Notes: generated by a model not told the origin, from the letters alone. A DNA stretch of 64,000 nt from Glycomyces terrestris (GCF_003933745.1 NZ_RSEB01000002.1:434001-498000); one strand, 5' to 3'. Counted from the first letter of the stretch, positions 16,486 to 25,350 are shown. Translations and numbers: made by a program.

Positions 16486-17100
16486 GTGTTCCCCTCTCGC
16501 GGAAGGCGAACACACCAACATGAAGAGCTCAGCTTTGGCCGCGACTGGGCTGTGTGCGCGACCCTGCTCACGGCGTGCAGTGGCTCGGACGGGTCATTCG
16601 AAGACAGCACCACCGCGATGCGGGTGGAAGACGGTGTACGACTGGAGTTTCGGGTGGGCGTCCAGGAGGAGGGCAGCTCGAACGACGAATGCACCGGTCG
16701 CGATGGTACCCATGGTGGTGTCGGCCTTGCGACGCAAGCGGGGCCAGATCAGGCGACCACCGTTTGCGTTGAGCAGGACGGATTCTATTTCATCACCAGT
16801 CTTTCTGCCGCGTTTGTCACTGCCGAGCGGGTTGAATACATCGACTACGGCTATCAGCAGGGCATGCCTGTCGTGTATGTCGTCCTCAATAGCGAAGGCG
16901 CCGAGTCCTGGCAGGCCGAGGCGGAGTACGTGTACGTGCTTGTAGACGGCCGACCCGTGGGCCGGGCAGACCCAAACATCAGCGACGAAGGTGTCGTCCA
17001 TGTAGGTGATGGCGGGATTGGAAGCTCGAGTACAGAAGGGTTGGAAGGCGTCGAAGCGCTTGCGACGATCATGGCGAGCGGGTTCCCTGACGCGACGTAA
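16486..17100 (+). CDS. SecD P1-domain-like lipoprotein, N-terminus possibly frameshifted
   Basis: The protein has a lipobox LLTACSGS, then a region similar to the SecDF P1 head used in actinobacterial SecD-like lipoproteins: VRLEFRVGVQEEGSSNDECT, GMPVVYVVLNSEGAESWQAE, YVYVLVDGRPVGRADPNISD and a final VEALATIMASGFP. The open frame begins at GTG 16486, but its first residues are no signal peptide. A better start, ATG 16520 (MKSSALAATGL), lies in another frame and would join at CATLLTAC with one indel, so either a frameshift or a sequencing error is likely. The second half lies antisense to the tail of the pentapeptide-repeat gene. Confidence 0.6.
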   Translation: MFPSRGRRTHQHEELSFGRDWAVCATLLTACSGSDGSFEDSTTAMRVEDGVRLEFRVGVQEEGSSNDECTGRDGTHGGVGLATQAGPDQATTVCVEQDGFYFITSLSAAFVTAERVEYIDYGYQQGMPVVYVVLNSEGAESWQAEAEYVYVLVDGRPVGRADPNISDEGVVHVGDGGIGSSSTEGLEGVEALATIMASGFPDAT

Positions 17101-18594
17101 GCGGGTCCACGTCAGTCGCCATGTGGCTCCATCGGGCACGATTTCCCAGCCCTCGGGCCATATATGGGCGGTTTCCCTGAAAATCTGGCGGAGTACTGTT
17201 GCGCCCGCGAGTTGTATCTGCGGTGAGGTCGCGTCGTCGTGGAATCGGAGATCGCTGAAGTCAGCAGGCCCGTGGAACTGGACTTCGTCAAACTCGGCGC
17301 CCATTCCAAAACAGGTGGCGCTGAAATCGGCAAGGTCGTGGAATGCTGCTTTGCTGAATGTGGCGGGCTCGTCGAAGTGAGCTTGGACGAACCGGGCCAA
17401 GTGGTAGAAGCGTGCCTCGGTCCACTGCGCGTCACCCGGAAAGCGAGTCTGCTCGAACCAGGCGCTTCCTTCGAAGAGTGTGTCGGCAAAGTTGGTGGAG
17501 GTTCCAAACGTTGTTCGGCCAAACATGGCTTCGAGATGGAAGTGCGCGTTGGAAAAGGTTGCGAAGTCGCCGAACTCGGCTCCGTTGAACATGGCGTTGT
17601 GGTTGAAACTTGCCTGATCGAAAAAGGTTTCGGAGTTGAATCGCGCTCCGGAGAACCAGGCGAAATCATTAAAGTGGGCTTCGCTGAATTCGGCTCGGTC
17701 GTCGAATCGCGCGTCAGTGAACAGGGTGCTTCCGTTGAAATCTACCTGTTCGAAACGGGTACGGCCGTGGAAGCGTGTCTGAATGAATTCAGCCGTGCCG
17801 TCGAAATGCGCCTCATTGAACGAGCAATGGCGGTAGATGCGAGCACGCGAGATTTTCAGGGCGGGCAGTCGGCAATGGCTGAAATCGAGGTCGATGAGTG
17901 TGGCGCCGGCGAGGTTGACCTCTTTGAGATGCCAGTAGTCCGGTGACTCGTCCGGGGGCGCAGCATTGCGCATGTCGATCGGGCGCGGGTCCTTGAGGTG
18001 TTCGGTCAGCAACCGCTGCGCCGTCAAGCGCACCTCGAGTTCTTCGGCGGCCTCGATGTCGGCCGGTGTCTGGGGCTCAGGCAGGTCCGATTCGTCTGCT
18101 GCCGGCGGATCGGACCATGTGAGGATGTCGGTGGGCGGGGAGTAGCGGCGCCGGAGGTACGCGCACCAGACCTCGGCGATCTTCTCCCGCTGCCCGGGAT
18201 GATCGCGTCCCAAGCGGTCGAGCCCGTACAGCCCGCCCAGCCGGACCGGGGCCTTGTCGTGACCGAGCTGCTCGACCGCCTGGATGTACTGCTCGGTGAT
18301 CCGCCGCTGCTCGGCATCATGCCGGGCGTCGGCGGCGACCTGCACCGCGTGCTCATGCTCGAGTTCCTGCAACCACTGCCTGCGGGCGAACAGCGCGAGT
18401 GTGGCCAAGCCGCCGAGGCCGAACCCGATGGTGAAGACCGCCTGGATTCCGCTGATCCGGTCAGCGTCGTTGTCGAGCGACAACGGATCGATCAGCCGCC
18501 ACGTGCCGGCCACGGCCGCGGCGATGACCAGCAAAACGCCGACGGCCACCCATCGCCACCAACGCGACCGCTTCTTGTTGAACCTCTCGATCAT
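16594..18594 (-). CDS. Membrane-anchored pentapeptide-repeat protein
   Basis: The open frame encodes 666 residues. Two membrane helices come first (about 12-33 and 49-70), then a helical cytoplasmic linker (LGGLYGLDRLGRDHPGQREK). A long pentapeptide-repeat solenoid follows, about 225-470, with many A/C-x-F units (FTDARFDDRAEFSEAHFNDF; FNGAEFGDFATFSNAHFHLE). The region ends near WEIVPDGATWRLTWTRLR. The last about 170 residues have no repeat character and are the reverse complement of the lipoprotein gene, so the natural stop was probably lost and the true protein likely ended near 17,100. Role unknown; the N-terminal layout resembles membrane pentapeptide proteins common in Streptomyces. Confidence 0.75.
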   Translation of the reverse strand: MIERFNKKRSRWWRWVAVGVLLVIAAAVAGTWRLIDPLSLDNDADRISGIQAVFTIGFGLGGLATLALFARRQWLQELEHEHAVQVAADARHDAEQRRITEQYIQAVEQLGHDKAPVRLGGLYGLDRLGRDHPGQREKIAEVWCAYLRRRYSPPTDILTWSDPPAADESDLPEPQTPADIEAAEELEVRLTAQRLLTEHLKDPRPIDMRNAAPPDESPDYWHLKEVNLAGATLIDLDFSHCRLPALKISRARIYRHCSFNEAHFDGTAEFIQTRFHGRTRFEQVDFNGSTLFTDARFDDRAEFSEAHFNDFAWFSGARFNSETFFDQASFNHNAMFNGAEFGDFATFSNAHFHLEAMFGRTTFGTSTNFADTLFEGSAWFEQTRFPGDAQWTEARFYHLARFVQAHFDEPATFSKAAFHDLADFSATCFGMGAEFDEVQFHGPADFSDLRFHDDATSPQIQLAGATVLRQIFRETAHIWPEGWEIVPDGATWRLTWTRLRRVREPARHDRRKRFDAFQPFCTRASNPAITYMDDTFVADVWVCPAHGSAVYKHVHVLRLGLPGLGAFAIEDDIHDRHALLIAVVDVFNPLGSDKRGRKTGDEIESVLLNANGGRLIWPRLRRKADTTMGTIATGAFVVRAALLLDAHPKLQSYTVFHPHRGGAVFE

Positions 18595-18690
18595 GCCCTC
18601 AGTGTGCAGCAGTGGCAGGGCGATTCAGGTCCCCGTCTCGTGCCCCCACCGCGAACCCGACCGCCCCGCCGGCCGCGTCCCGCTCGACCG

Positions 18691-19701
18691 CTAGGGGCGC
18701 GGGAGGCCGGCGAGTTCGGCGAGGCGGCGGTGGGAGTCGAAGAGGGCCTTGCGGTCGTAGGACGAAGTGCCGATGAGGAGTTCGTCCGCGCCGGTGGCCT
18801 CGACCAGGTCGGCCAGGCGCGGGGCCACCTGGTCGGCGGTGCCGTACATCGCGCCCGCCAGCGCCTGTTCGAGGTGCTTGGACTCGCGGCTGGTCTTCTC
18901 GATCGCCCTGATCTCGGCAGCGGGTCGCAGCGGCCGGAACTCGCCCTTGGTGCGGGACAGCGCGGTCGACCAGAATTCGGGCAGGAGCAGGTCCTCGGCC
19001 GCTTCGCGGGTCTCGGCGACGGCGATGCTCTGGGCCACGACGACGTACGGCTCGGACCGCCATGCGGAAGGCCGGAAGTCGCGCCGGTAGGCGTCGATCT
19101 TGGCGCGAGTCGCCTTGCGCCCCTTGGACGGGGCGATGACCAGGCCCACTCCGTGCCTGGCGGCGTATTCGCCTCCAGAGCCCACGGCGAGCACGAAGGG
19201 GTCGGGGCGCAGCCCTTCACCGGGCCGGGCGTGCACGCCGGGGTGAGCGTTCTGCTCGCCGGTGAAGTAGCCGAGGAGTTCGGTGAGGAGCTCGTCGAAC
19301 TGGTCGGCCTCGTCCAGGTCGTGGCCGAGCGCGGCTCGGACAGCCGGGACGAAGCCGAGGGTGCGTCCGAGGCCCATGTCGATGCGGCCTTCGAAGAGCG
19401 ACTCGAGGACGCCGAACTGCTCGGCGACCACCAGCGGGCGGTGGTTGGGCAGCATGACGCCGCCGGTGCCGACCCGGATCCGCGAGGTCGCGGCGGCGAC
19501 GGCCGCCGCCAGGACGGTGGGCGCCGAACCGGCGATGCCGGGCACGCTATGGTGCTCGGCCACCCAGTAGCGGTGGAAGCCCAGTTCCTCGGCCTGCTTG
19601 GCATTGGCGACGACGTCGCGCAGGGTCTCGGCGGGCGTCTCGCCCTCGGCGATCACGGCGCGGTCGAGCAGTGAGAGCCGGAGGGGGTGCGGAGTCCTCA
19701 T
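18691..19701 (-). CDS. LLM-class flavin-dependent oxidoreductase
   Basis: A 336-residue luciferase-like monooxygenase of the MsnO8/alkanal-type group. Family motifs include LSLLDRAVIAEGETPAETLR, YWVAEHHSVPGIAGSAPTVL, RIRVGTGGVMLPNHRPLVVA, EQFGVLESLFEGRIDMGLGR and a C-terminal ATGADELLIGTSSYD. Such enzymes use reduced flavin, or F420 in some subgroups, to oxidise small substrates; the substrate is not predictable. The frame is open upstream to 19803, but the ATG at 19701 gives the family start (MRTPHPLRLSLLDR). It stands alone between the pentapeptide gene and a membrane protein. Confidence 0.9.
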   Translation of the reverse strand: MRTPHPLRLSLLDRAVIAEGETPAETLRDVVANAKQAEELGFHRYWVAEHHSVPGIAGSAPTVLAAAVAAATSRIRVGTGGVMLPNHRPLVVAEQFGVLESLFEGRIDMGLGRTLGFVPAVRAALGHDLDEADQFDELLTELLGYFTGEQNAHPGVHARPGEGLRPDPFVLAVGSGGEYAARHGVGLVIAPSKGRKATRAKIDAYRRDFRPSAWRSEPYVVVAQSIAVAETREAAEDLLLPEFWSTALSRTKGEFRPLRPAAEIRAIEKTSRESKHLEQALAGAMYGTADQVAPRLADLVEATGADELLIGTSSYDRKALFDSHRRLAELAGLPRP

Positions 19702-19958
19702 ATGCCGCGCAACGCCCCCGCGGCCGCGAATGTTTCGCGATCCGCGCCGATCGTGCCCGGCCTCACCGGCCCGGTTCCAGGCCGCACAGTCGACTGCTCC
19801 CACGAGGTGGGCCGGGCACGCCGAGGTACCGGGCCCGATCGCTGCTTAGTGAGGCAAGCCGACATATAGGCCGTTCTGGCGTTGCGACACAGACGGTCTC
19901 CCAATCCGGTCACGATCCGGCCGGCGGACTGATGGTCCGCCGACCAATAGGCCTGTTC

Positions 19959-20573
19959 TCAGAGACGCTCGACGCTCGAGAAGATGTCGTCGAGGTCACT
20001 GCGATCGTCACGGTCGTCCAGGTATTCGAACCCGTACAGGACGCCGGCGCGGTCGTCTTCGATCGCAACGACGAGCAGGCGGATGTGGGCCTCACCGTGC
20101 GCTGGATCGTCAGCTGCCAGCTCCACTTCATACGCCTCGTGCCCGTTCAGGTCCGCCTTCTCCGAGCGCAGCATCGTGAATTCCGTTGTGGGGGAGAGGA
20201 TGTGGCCGGGCAACTCGACAGCCAGCGACTCGGCCAGCGTCTTCAGTTCCTGATCGGGCTCGAGTTCGCGGCTGAAGCTGCCGACGAACGGTCCGAGCAG
20301 TCCCTTGTCGGCGGCAGCCGTGTACGGTGCCGCGCGGTCATAGTCGGGGAGCTCCTCCCAGTCCGGAGGGAGCTCGTACGCGAGCCCGGCGGCCGCGTCC
20401 TCGACGCGCTGGTTCGGAGTCGCCGTCCCCCAAGCCGCCACCAGGATCGCGGCCAGGACCGCAGCGACGGCGATCGCTCCGCCGATGACGATCACCCGCT
20501 GCCGCTTCGCGCGTGCTCGCACCGATGAGGTGCCGGAGGCGGCTTCGCCTTCATTTGAGGAGGTCACCGTCAT
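19959..20573 (-). CDS. Membrane-anchored extracytoplasmic protein, function unknown
   Basis: From ATG 20573 it encodes 204 residues. A short Ser/Gly/Glu-rich N-terminus precedes a basic stretch RARAKRQR and one membrane helix (VIVIGGAIAVAAVLAAILVA). The exported domain of about 150 residues has LAYELPPDWEELPDYDRAAP, TMLRSEKADLNGHEAYEVEL and RLLVVAIEDDRAGVLYGFEY, a mixed alpha/beta pattern like the PsbP/LpqN-type folds found in actinobacterial lipoproteins; that likeness is only suggestive. The frame extends to 20651, but the extension looks less natural. Low-level ribosome site. Confidence 0.65.
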   Translation of the reverse strand: MTVTSSNEGEAASGTSSVRARAKRQRVIVIGGAIAVAAVLAAILVAAWGTATPNQRVEDAAAGLAYELPPDWEELPDYDRAAPYTAAADKGLLGPFVGSFSRELEPDQELKTLAESLAVELPGHILSPTTEFTMLRSEKADLNGHEAYEVELAADDPAHGEAHIRLLVVAIEDDRAGVLYGFEYLDDRDDRSDLDDIFSSVERL

Positions 20574-20764
20574 CAATGTAGCAGCCGCATGAGCGAGCTC
20601 GACTTCGTTGGAAGGAGCCGCGCCCTTGGCACGTGAAGCGCTGTGCAACATGCAGATTCGCCCCGCGCAGAACGCGCGGAGCGCTCGAGGGAACTTCCTG
20701 GTCGACCTCGCTCGACCCGAGAACTGTTACCAGGTGGCCCGGAGGCCACCCGGTGTGAAACGTC

Positions 20765-20860
20765 CTAGCGCTTCTTCATCTTGCGTCCGTACTGGAGGCC
20801 GATGATGACCGCGGTCGCGCCGACGATCGTGGCGACGAGGGTGATGATTGCGCTGACCAT
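20765..20860 (-). CDS. 31-residue single-helix membrane protein
   Basis: MVSAIITLVATIVGATAVII is a membrane helix, followed by a charged tail (YGRKMKKR). A strong ribosome site (GAGGAGAA) lies 7 bases before the ATG. Hydrophobic helix plus basic end is a common design for small regulatory membrane proteins or simple type I toxin-like peptides. No antisense RNA or partner gene is evident. Too short for standard gene finders. Confidence 0.6.
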   Translation of the reverse strand: MVSAIITLVATIVGATAVIIGLQYGRKMKKR

Positions 20861-21382
20861 TGAATTCTCCTCTGCTGAACATGCCCCAGGGCATACTGCT
20901 CCCTTGGCGGGAGCACCATGTCACCTGAATCAGGCCCTAGCAGATTGAATCGTCAGCTCCAAGAAGTTCGGTGATGACTGACAAGCCGAGTCATCCAACG
21001 GCACTTGGGGTCGATGCTACGCGGCCGCAACCAAGATCACAACTACCTGGGCGGAAGTGCTTGTGGCGGAACGTCTACCGGCGGCGCCCCTGCTGGCCGG
21101 CACCGCCCTGCGCGAGGCCTTGGCAGTAGACCAACGCGGACAACTGACGCCCTCGGGCGCCTCGAACCCGCGGCCGAAGCCGCCCGGACCGCTCGAAGCC
21201 CGCTCGAGGCCGACTCGGAGTCGGATTCCGAGCCCGCTTTGAGGTTCGTTTGACCGCGCGCCCAGGGACGGCGGGCACGATGCGCGGCATGGGGTCGTCC
21301 TCAGCTCGGCCCGCGCGCTCGAAGATCGTGAGCGTCCTCGCCGGCGCCGGGCGCCCACGAACGGATGTGAGGGAGGGCTTCG
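20861..21382. other. Intergenic stretch upstream of the two-component operon
   Basis: No gene with a ribosome site or recognisable protein is visible. A plus-strand frame at 21005-21253 is Arg/Ser/Thr-rich and unconvincing. The right end should hold the promoter of the response regulator gene, but no clear -35/-10 pair was found. Confidence 0.5.
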
Positions 21383-22096
21383 GTGGGCGTCTCACCTGAG
21401 CGCAAGGACCGGATCCTGGTCGTCGACGACGAGGAGAACATCCGCGCGCTGCTTTCGGCCACGCTGCGCCTGACCGGCTTCGAGGTCGACGTCGCGCGCG
21501 ACGGCGCCGCGTGCCTGCACGCCGCCGACGAGTTCGAACCCGATCTGGTGATCCTCGACGTGATGCTGCCGGACATGGACGGCTTCGCGGTCGCGGAGCG
21601 GCTGCGGGCGGCGGGACGCCAGACGCCGGTGCTGTTCCTGACGGCCCGCCACTCGGTGCGCGACCGCATCACCGGGCTGACCGTCGGCGGCGACGACTAC
21701 GTGACCAAGCCGTTCGACCTCGAAGAGGTGGTGCTGCGCGTGCAGGCGATCCTGCGCCGGATCACGGCCGTGGCACTGGCCGAGCCCGAGGTGCTGCGCT
21801 TCGCCGACCTCGAACTGGACGAGACCGTGCACGAGGTCCGCCGCGCGGGCAAGGCGGTCGACCTGTCGCCGACGGAGTTCAAACTCCTGCGCTATCTGAT
21901 GGTCAACGCCGGCAAGGTCGTCAGCAAGGACCAGATCCTCGACCGCGTGTGGTCCTACGACTTCGGCGGCAACGGCCGCATCGTCGAGTCCTACATCTAC
22001 TACCTGCGCAAGAAGATCGACCTGTTCGACCCGCCCCTGATCCACACCGTCCGCGGCTTCGGGTACGCGCTCCGGCTCCCCCGAGGCGACTTGTGA
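21383..22096 (+). CDS. OmpR/PhoB-family response regulator
   Basis: A 237-residue protein starting at GTG. The receiver domain has the acidic pair DDEEN, phosphoacceptor Asp about residue 59 (VILDVMLPDMDG), Thr in FLTARHS and Lys in GGDDYVTKPFDLEE. The C-terminal winged helix has AVDLSPTEFKLLRYLMVNAG, KVVSKDQILDRVW and YIYYLRKKID then IHTVRGFGYAL. The stop overlaps the kinase start (GTGA). It heads the operon with VTC, DUF4956 and CotH genes and probably controls them, plausibly through the direct repeats at 23681. Confidence 0.95.
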   Translation: MGVSPERKDRILVVDDEENIRALLSATLRLTGFEVDVARDGAACLHAADEFEPDLVILDVMLPDMDGFAVAERLRAAGRQTPVLFLTARHSVRDRITGLTVGGDDYVTKPFDLEEVVLRVQAILRRITAVALAEPEVLRFADLELDETVHEVRRAGKAVDLSPTEFKLLRYLMVNAGKVVSKDQILDRVWSYDFGGNGRIVESYIYYLRKKIDLFDPPLIHTVRGFGYALRLPRGDL

Positions 22097-23601
22097 GACC
22101 CGCGGTGCGGCGCTGGCGGCACTGGACGGTCCGCACCCGCATGGCCGTCACCACCGTCACCTTGTGCGCCATGGCGCTCACGGTCGCCGTCCTCGCCGCG
22201 ACCGCGCTGCTCGAAGGCGTCCTGACCGACCGGATCGACGACCAGCTCCACGGTGCCGCCGAGATCGCCGACGGGCACGGGATCGCCGATGTCCCGCCCG
22301 ACGAGAGCCGCGACCGCGGGCCGTACAGTTCGGCCCCCGGCATGCCCGACGTGCCCCGTGTCTACGTCTACGACGCCGACGGCGAGTTCGTGCACGCCGC
22401 CGGCGACGGGGAGGAGGCCGACTTCGCCGCCCTGACCGGCTTGGGCGACCTGAGCGTTCACGCGGCCGAAGCGGTGCCTTACACGGTCGAGGACACCGAC
22501 GGCAACAACTGGCGCATCCTGGTGCGGCGCAGTGACGACGGCGGATTCGTCGCTCTCGCCCTGTCGGCCGAGCACGTCGAGGCGGCCACCGAGAACCTGC
22601 TGCTCATCGGCGGCGGCGTCAGCCTGGGCGTGCTCGCGCTGCTCGCGGTGTGCGCGCTGTGGGTGGTCGGAATCGGCCTGCGCCCGCTCGACCGCATGGA
22701 GGCCACCGCCACCCAGATCGCCGGCGGCCGGCTCGAGGAGCGGGTCGCCGACGCCGATCCCCACACCGAGACCGGCCGGCTCGGCTTGGCGCTGAACACG
22801 ATGCTCGCGCGCATCCAGGCCGCGCTCGACGACCGCGCCGCCTCAGAGGAGCGGCTGCGCCAGTTCCTCGCCGACGCCTCCCACGAGCTGCGCACGCCGC
22901 TGACTTCGATCACCGGCTTCGCCCAGCTCTACCAGCGCGGCGGCGCCCCGCCGGGACCGGTCCTGGACGAGGCCATCGGACGGATCGAAGCCGAGTCGCA
23001 GCGGATGCGGATGCTGCTGGAGGACCTGATGCTCCTGGCCGCCATCGACGAGCAGCGCCCCTCAAAGCGGGGCCCGGTCGACCTCCTGGGCATCTGCGCC
23101 GACGTCATCGGCGACGCCCACCTGCGCGAACGCGACCGGTTCATCTCCTTGGAGCCGCTGCACGGCGGTTCAGAGGACCTCCTCGAAGCGGTCGCCATCG
23201 TCGGCGACGAGCCGCGCCTGCGCCAGGTGGTCACCAACCTGGTGACCAACGCGCTGCGCCACACCCCTGCCGACGCCCGGATCGCGGTGCGCCTCGGCCG
23301 CGGCTCCAGCACCGGGCCGCCGTGCCTGGCGCAGGTCGGGGCGGTGCCGACGCTGCCGTGCGCGGTGGTCGAGGTCGCCGACACCGGCCCGGGCATCGGG
23401 GCCGAGCACGCCGAGGCGGTCTTCGAGCGCCTCGTCCGCCTCGATCCCGGCCGGGCCCGCACCGCGGCCGCCGACGAGGGCGGTTCGGGCCTGGGCCTGT
23501 CGATCGTGGCCGCCATCGTCACCAGCCACGGCGGCTGCGTGCGCCTGTCCGCCACGCCCGGTGGCGGCGCGACGTTCCGGGTCCTGCTGCCCGAGAAGTG
23601 A
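22093..23601 (+). CDS. Sensor histidine kinase partner of the OmpR-type regulator
   Basis: A 502-residue kinase. A membrane helix near residues 16-38 is followed by a periplasmic sensor of about 130 residues and a second helix (LLLIGGGVSLGVLALLAVCA), HAMP (LRPLDRMEATATQIAGGRLE), HisKA with phosphoacceptor His in FLADASHELRTPLTSITGFA, and HATPase with VVTNLVTNALRHTP, VEVADTGPGIG and GGSGLGLSIVAAIVTSHGG. The GTG start overlaps the regulator stop, giving translational coupling. The signal is unknown. Identical arrangements of kinase/regulator with VTC and DUF4956 genes occur in other actinobacteria, as far as I recall. Confidence 0.95.
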   Translation: MRPAVRRWRHWTVRTRMAVTTVTLCAMALTVAVLAATALLEGVLTDRIDDQLHGAAEIADGHGIADVPPDESRDRGPYSSAPGMPDVPRVYVYDADGEFVHAAGDGEEADFAALTGLGDLSVHAAEAVPYTVEDTDGNNWRILVRRSDDGGFVALALSAEHVEAATENLLLIGGGVSLGVLALLAVCALWVVGIGLRPLDRMEATATQIAGGRLEERVADADPHTETGRLGLALNTMLARIQAALDDRAASEERLRQFLADASHELRTPLTSITGFAQLYQRGGAPPGPVLDEAIGRIEAESQRMRMLLEDLMLLAAIDEQRPSKRGPVDLLGICADVIGDAHLRERDRFISLEPLHGGSEDLLEAVAIVGDEPRLRQVVTNLVTNALRHTPADARIAVRLGRGSSTGPPCLAQVGAVPTLPCAVVEVADTGPGIGAEHAEAVFERLVRLDPGRARTAAADEGGSGLGLSIVAAIVTSHGGCVRLSATPGGGATFRVLLPEK

Positions 23602-23680
23602 ATCCATCGCCGAGCCGCCGGTGAGGCGGCTCCTTCTGCACGATTCTTCGCTTCTGCGTGTTTCTCTGAGGCAACTTTGA

Positions 23681-23714
23681 GTTCACCCTGAGTTCATCAG
23701 TATGTTCACTGGGT
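23681..23714 (+). promoter_or_regulatory. PhoP-like direct repeats upstream of the VTC-domain gene
   Basis: GTTCACCCTGA (23681), GTTCATCAGTA (23692) and GTTCACTGGGT (23704) are spaced 11 and 12 nt apart, the spacing expected for tandem OmpR-family regulator sites. They are close to the actinobacterial PHO-box unit GTTCACC plus four bases. They end 37 bp before the VTC start codon. Confidence 0.6.
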
Positions 23715-23751
23715 TGACTCGTCAGCGTTCCCGAGCACGCAAGGAGCGTCG

Positions 23752-24606
23752 ATGAGCCGACTCAGCGGAGGAGATGCAGCGCACCTGCGCCGCACCGCCA
23801 GTGCGCTGCACTCGTTCAACCGATTCGAGATCAAGTACCTGCTGCCGTACGACCAGGTCCCGAGGCTCCGCGAGGAGCTGGCCGCCCGCATGGAGGCCGA
23901 CCCGTTCACCGTGCGCGGGGGCTACCCCGTCACGAGCCTGTACTACGACTCGACGTCGCTGCGCTACTACTGGGAGAAGATCGAGGGCCTGCGCTTCCGC
24001 CGCAAGGTCCGCATCCGCGCGTACGGCGAACGGCACGAGCTGCGCGACGACACCCCGGTGTACATCGAGATCAAGCAGCGGGTCAACCGCGTCACGCAGA
24101 AGCGGCGCGTGAAGGCGCCCTACCTCCAGGCCCGGCGGCTGTGCGACGAGCGCGTGCTCATCGACCACACGCCCGAGCAGCGACCGTTCCTCGAGGAGGT
24201 CCTCGGCCTGGTCGAGGGACACCGGCTGCGTCCGACCGCGATCACCGCCTACAACCGCGAGGCCTACCTCGGCTCCGACGCCGACCTGGGCCTGCGCGTG
24301 ACGATCGACCACCGGGTGCGGGGCCGCGACCGCGACTTCCATCTCGGCGCCGAGGTCGAGAACCGGCTCATCATCCCGCCGCACAAGGCGGTCGTGGAGG
24401 TCAAGGCCAACGAGCGGGTCCCGTACTGGGTCACCGACACGGCCGCGCGACTGGGCATGGCCATCGTGCGCGTCTCGAAGTACTGCCAGAGCATCGAGGC
24501 GTTCGGGCGGGCGCCGCGCTCGGTGTTCCACCTCCCGACCGAGGACGACTTCGCCGTCCACGCCGAGCCCGAGAGCGCCGCGCCCGCGGCCTCCGGCGTT
24601 CGTTGA
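23752..24606 (+). CDS. VTC-domain polyphosphate-polymerase-like protein
   Basis: A 284-residue protein of the VTC/CYTH (triphosphate tunnel) fold. Tunnel-type charged motifs appear in order: FNRFEIKYLLPYDQV, SLYYDS, GLRFRRKVRIRAYGE, VYIEIKQRVNRVTQKRRVKA, RPTAITAYNREAYLG, LRVTIDHRVRG and AVVEVKANERVPYW. In yeast Vtc4 the equivalent Arg/Lys lining and Glu residues bind nucleotide, metal and growing polyphosphate. No membrane helix is present, so membrane attachment would come from the DUF4956 protein encoded next. Polyphosphate synthesis is inferred from fold. Upstream repeats suggest phosphate-type control. Confidence 0.85.
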   Translation: MSRLSGGDAAHLRRTASALHSFNRFEIKYLLPYDQVPRLREELAARMEADPFTVRGGYPVTSLYYDSTSLRYYWEKIEGLRFRRKVRIRAYGERHELRDDTPVYIEIKQRVNRVTQKRRVKAPYLQARRLCDERVLIDHTPEQRPFLEEVLGLVEGHRLRPTAITAYNREAYLGSDADLGLRVTIDHRVRGRDRDFHLGAEVENRLIIPPHKAVVEVKANERVPYWVTDTAARLGMAIVRVSKYCQSIEAFGRAPRSVFHLPTEDDFAVHAEPESAAPAASGVR

Positions 24607-24664
24607 CCGCCTTCATAAACCGATCGGGCATTCGCCCTCGACCTGCGGAAAGCAGCGCTCTCAA

Positions 24665-25348
24665 ATGGATTTCCTGACCGACTTCACCGACCTCTCCGGC
24701 GAGTTCAGCGTCGCCGACATCGCGATCTCGCTGAGCCTCTCGTTCGTACTCAGCTGCGTCATCTCGCTGGTGTACCGACGGACTCACCGCAACGTCTCCT
24801 ACAGCCAGTCCTATGTGCAGACCCTGATCGTCATGGGCATGATCATCGCGATGATCATGCTGATCGTCGGCTCCAACGTCGCCCGCGCGTTCGCCCTGGT
24901 CGGCGCGCTGTCGATCATCCGGTTCCGCAACGCGCTCAAGGAGACCCGCGATGTCGGGTACATCTTCCTGGTCATGGGCGTGGGCATGGCCTGCGGCACC
25001 CGGTTCTACCTGCTGGCGGTCATCGCGACGGCCGTGATCTGCCTGGTGCTGCTCATCATGCACCGCTTCAACTGGTTCGCGCACAGCGTCGAGCGCCAGG
25101 TCGTCAAGGTGCAGGTGCCGGCGCACGAGGACCTGTCCGGCGACGTCGACGACGTCCTGATCCGCTTCACCGACGAGTTCGAGCAGGTGAGCATGGAGAC
25201 GATCAGGGGCGGGGCGTTGACGGAGATGACGTTCACCGTCAAGCTCAAGTCCGGGAAGAGGCCCGCCGACCTGCTCGCCGCTCTGCGCGACGTGACGCAG
25301 GGCCAGCAGGCGACGGTGCTGACCGGCTACGACCAGACGGATCTGTAG
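24665..25348 (+). CDS. DUF4956 integral membrane protein
   Basis: A 227-residue protein. Four membrane helices occupy about residues 20-150, including TLIVMGMIIAMIMLIVGSNV and the conserved cytoplasmic SIIRFRNALKETRDVGYIFL motif of DUF4956. A soluble C-terminal ACT-like domain follows (VVKVQVPAHEDLSGDV to EMTFTVKLKSGKRPADLLAA). DUF4956 genes are regularly paired with VTC and CotH genes, and a transport or scaffold role in polyphosphate handling at the membrane is possible but unproven. It starts 58 bp after the VTC gene and ends 2 bp before CotH, so the three are one transcript. Confidence 0.9.
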   Translation: MDFLTDFTDLSGEFSVADIAISLSLSFVLSCVISLVYRRTHRNVSYSQSYVQTLIVMGMIIAMIMLIVGSNVARAFALVGALSIIRFRNALKETRDVGYIFLVMGVGMACGTRFYLLAVIATAVICLVLLIMHRFNWFAHSVERQVVKVQVPAHEDLSGDVDDVLIRFTDEFEQVSMETIRGGALTEMTFTVKLKSGKRPADLLAALRDVTQGQQATVLTGYDQTDL

Positions 25349-25350
25349 CC

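Noticed and set aside
16255-16521. 88-codon minus-strand frame after the att copy
   Set aside because: No ribosome site, no recognisable sequence, overlaps the lipoprotein start region.
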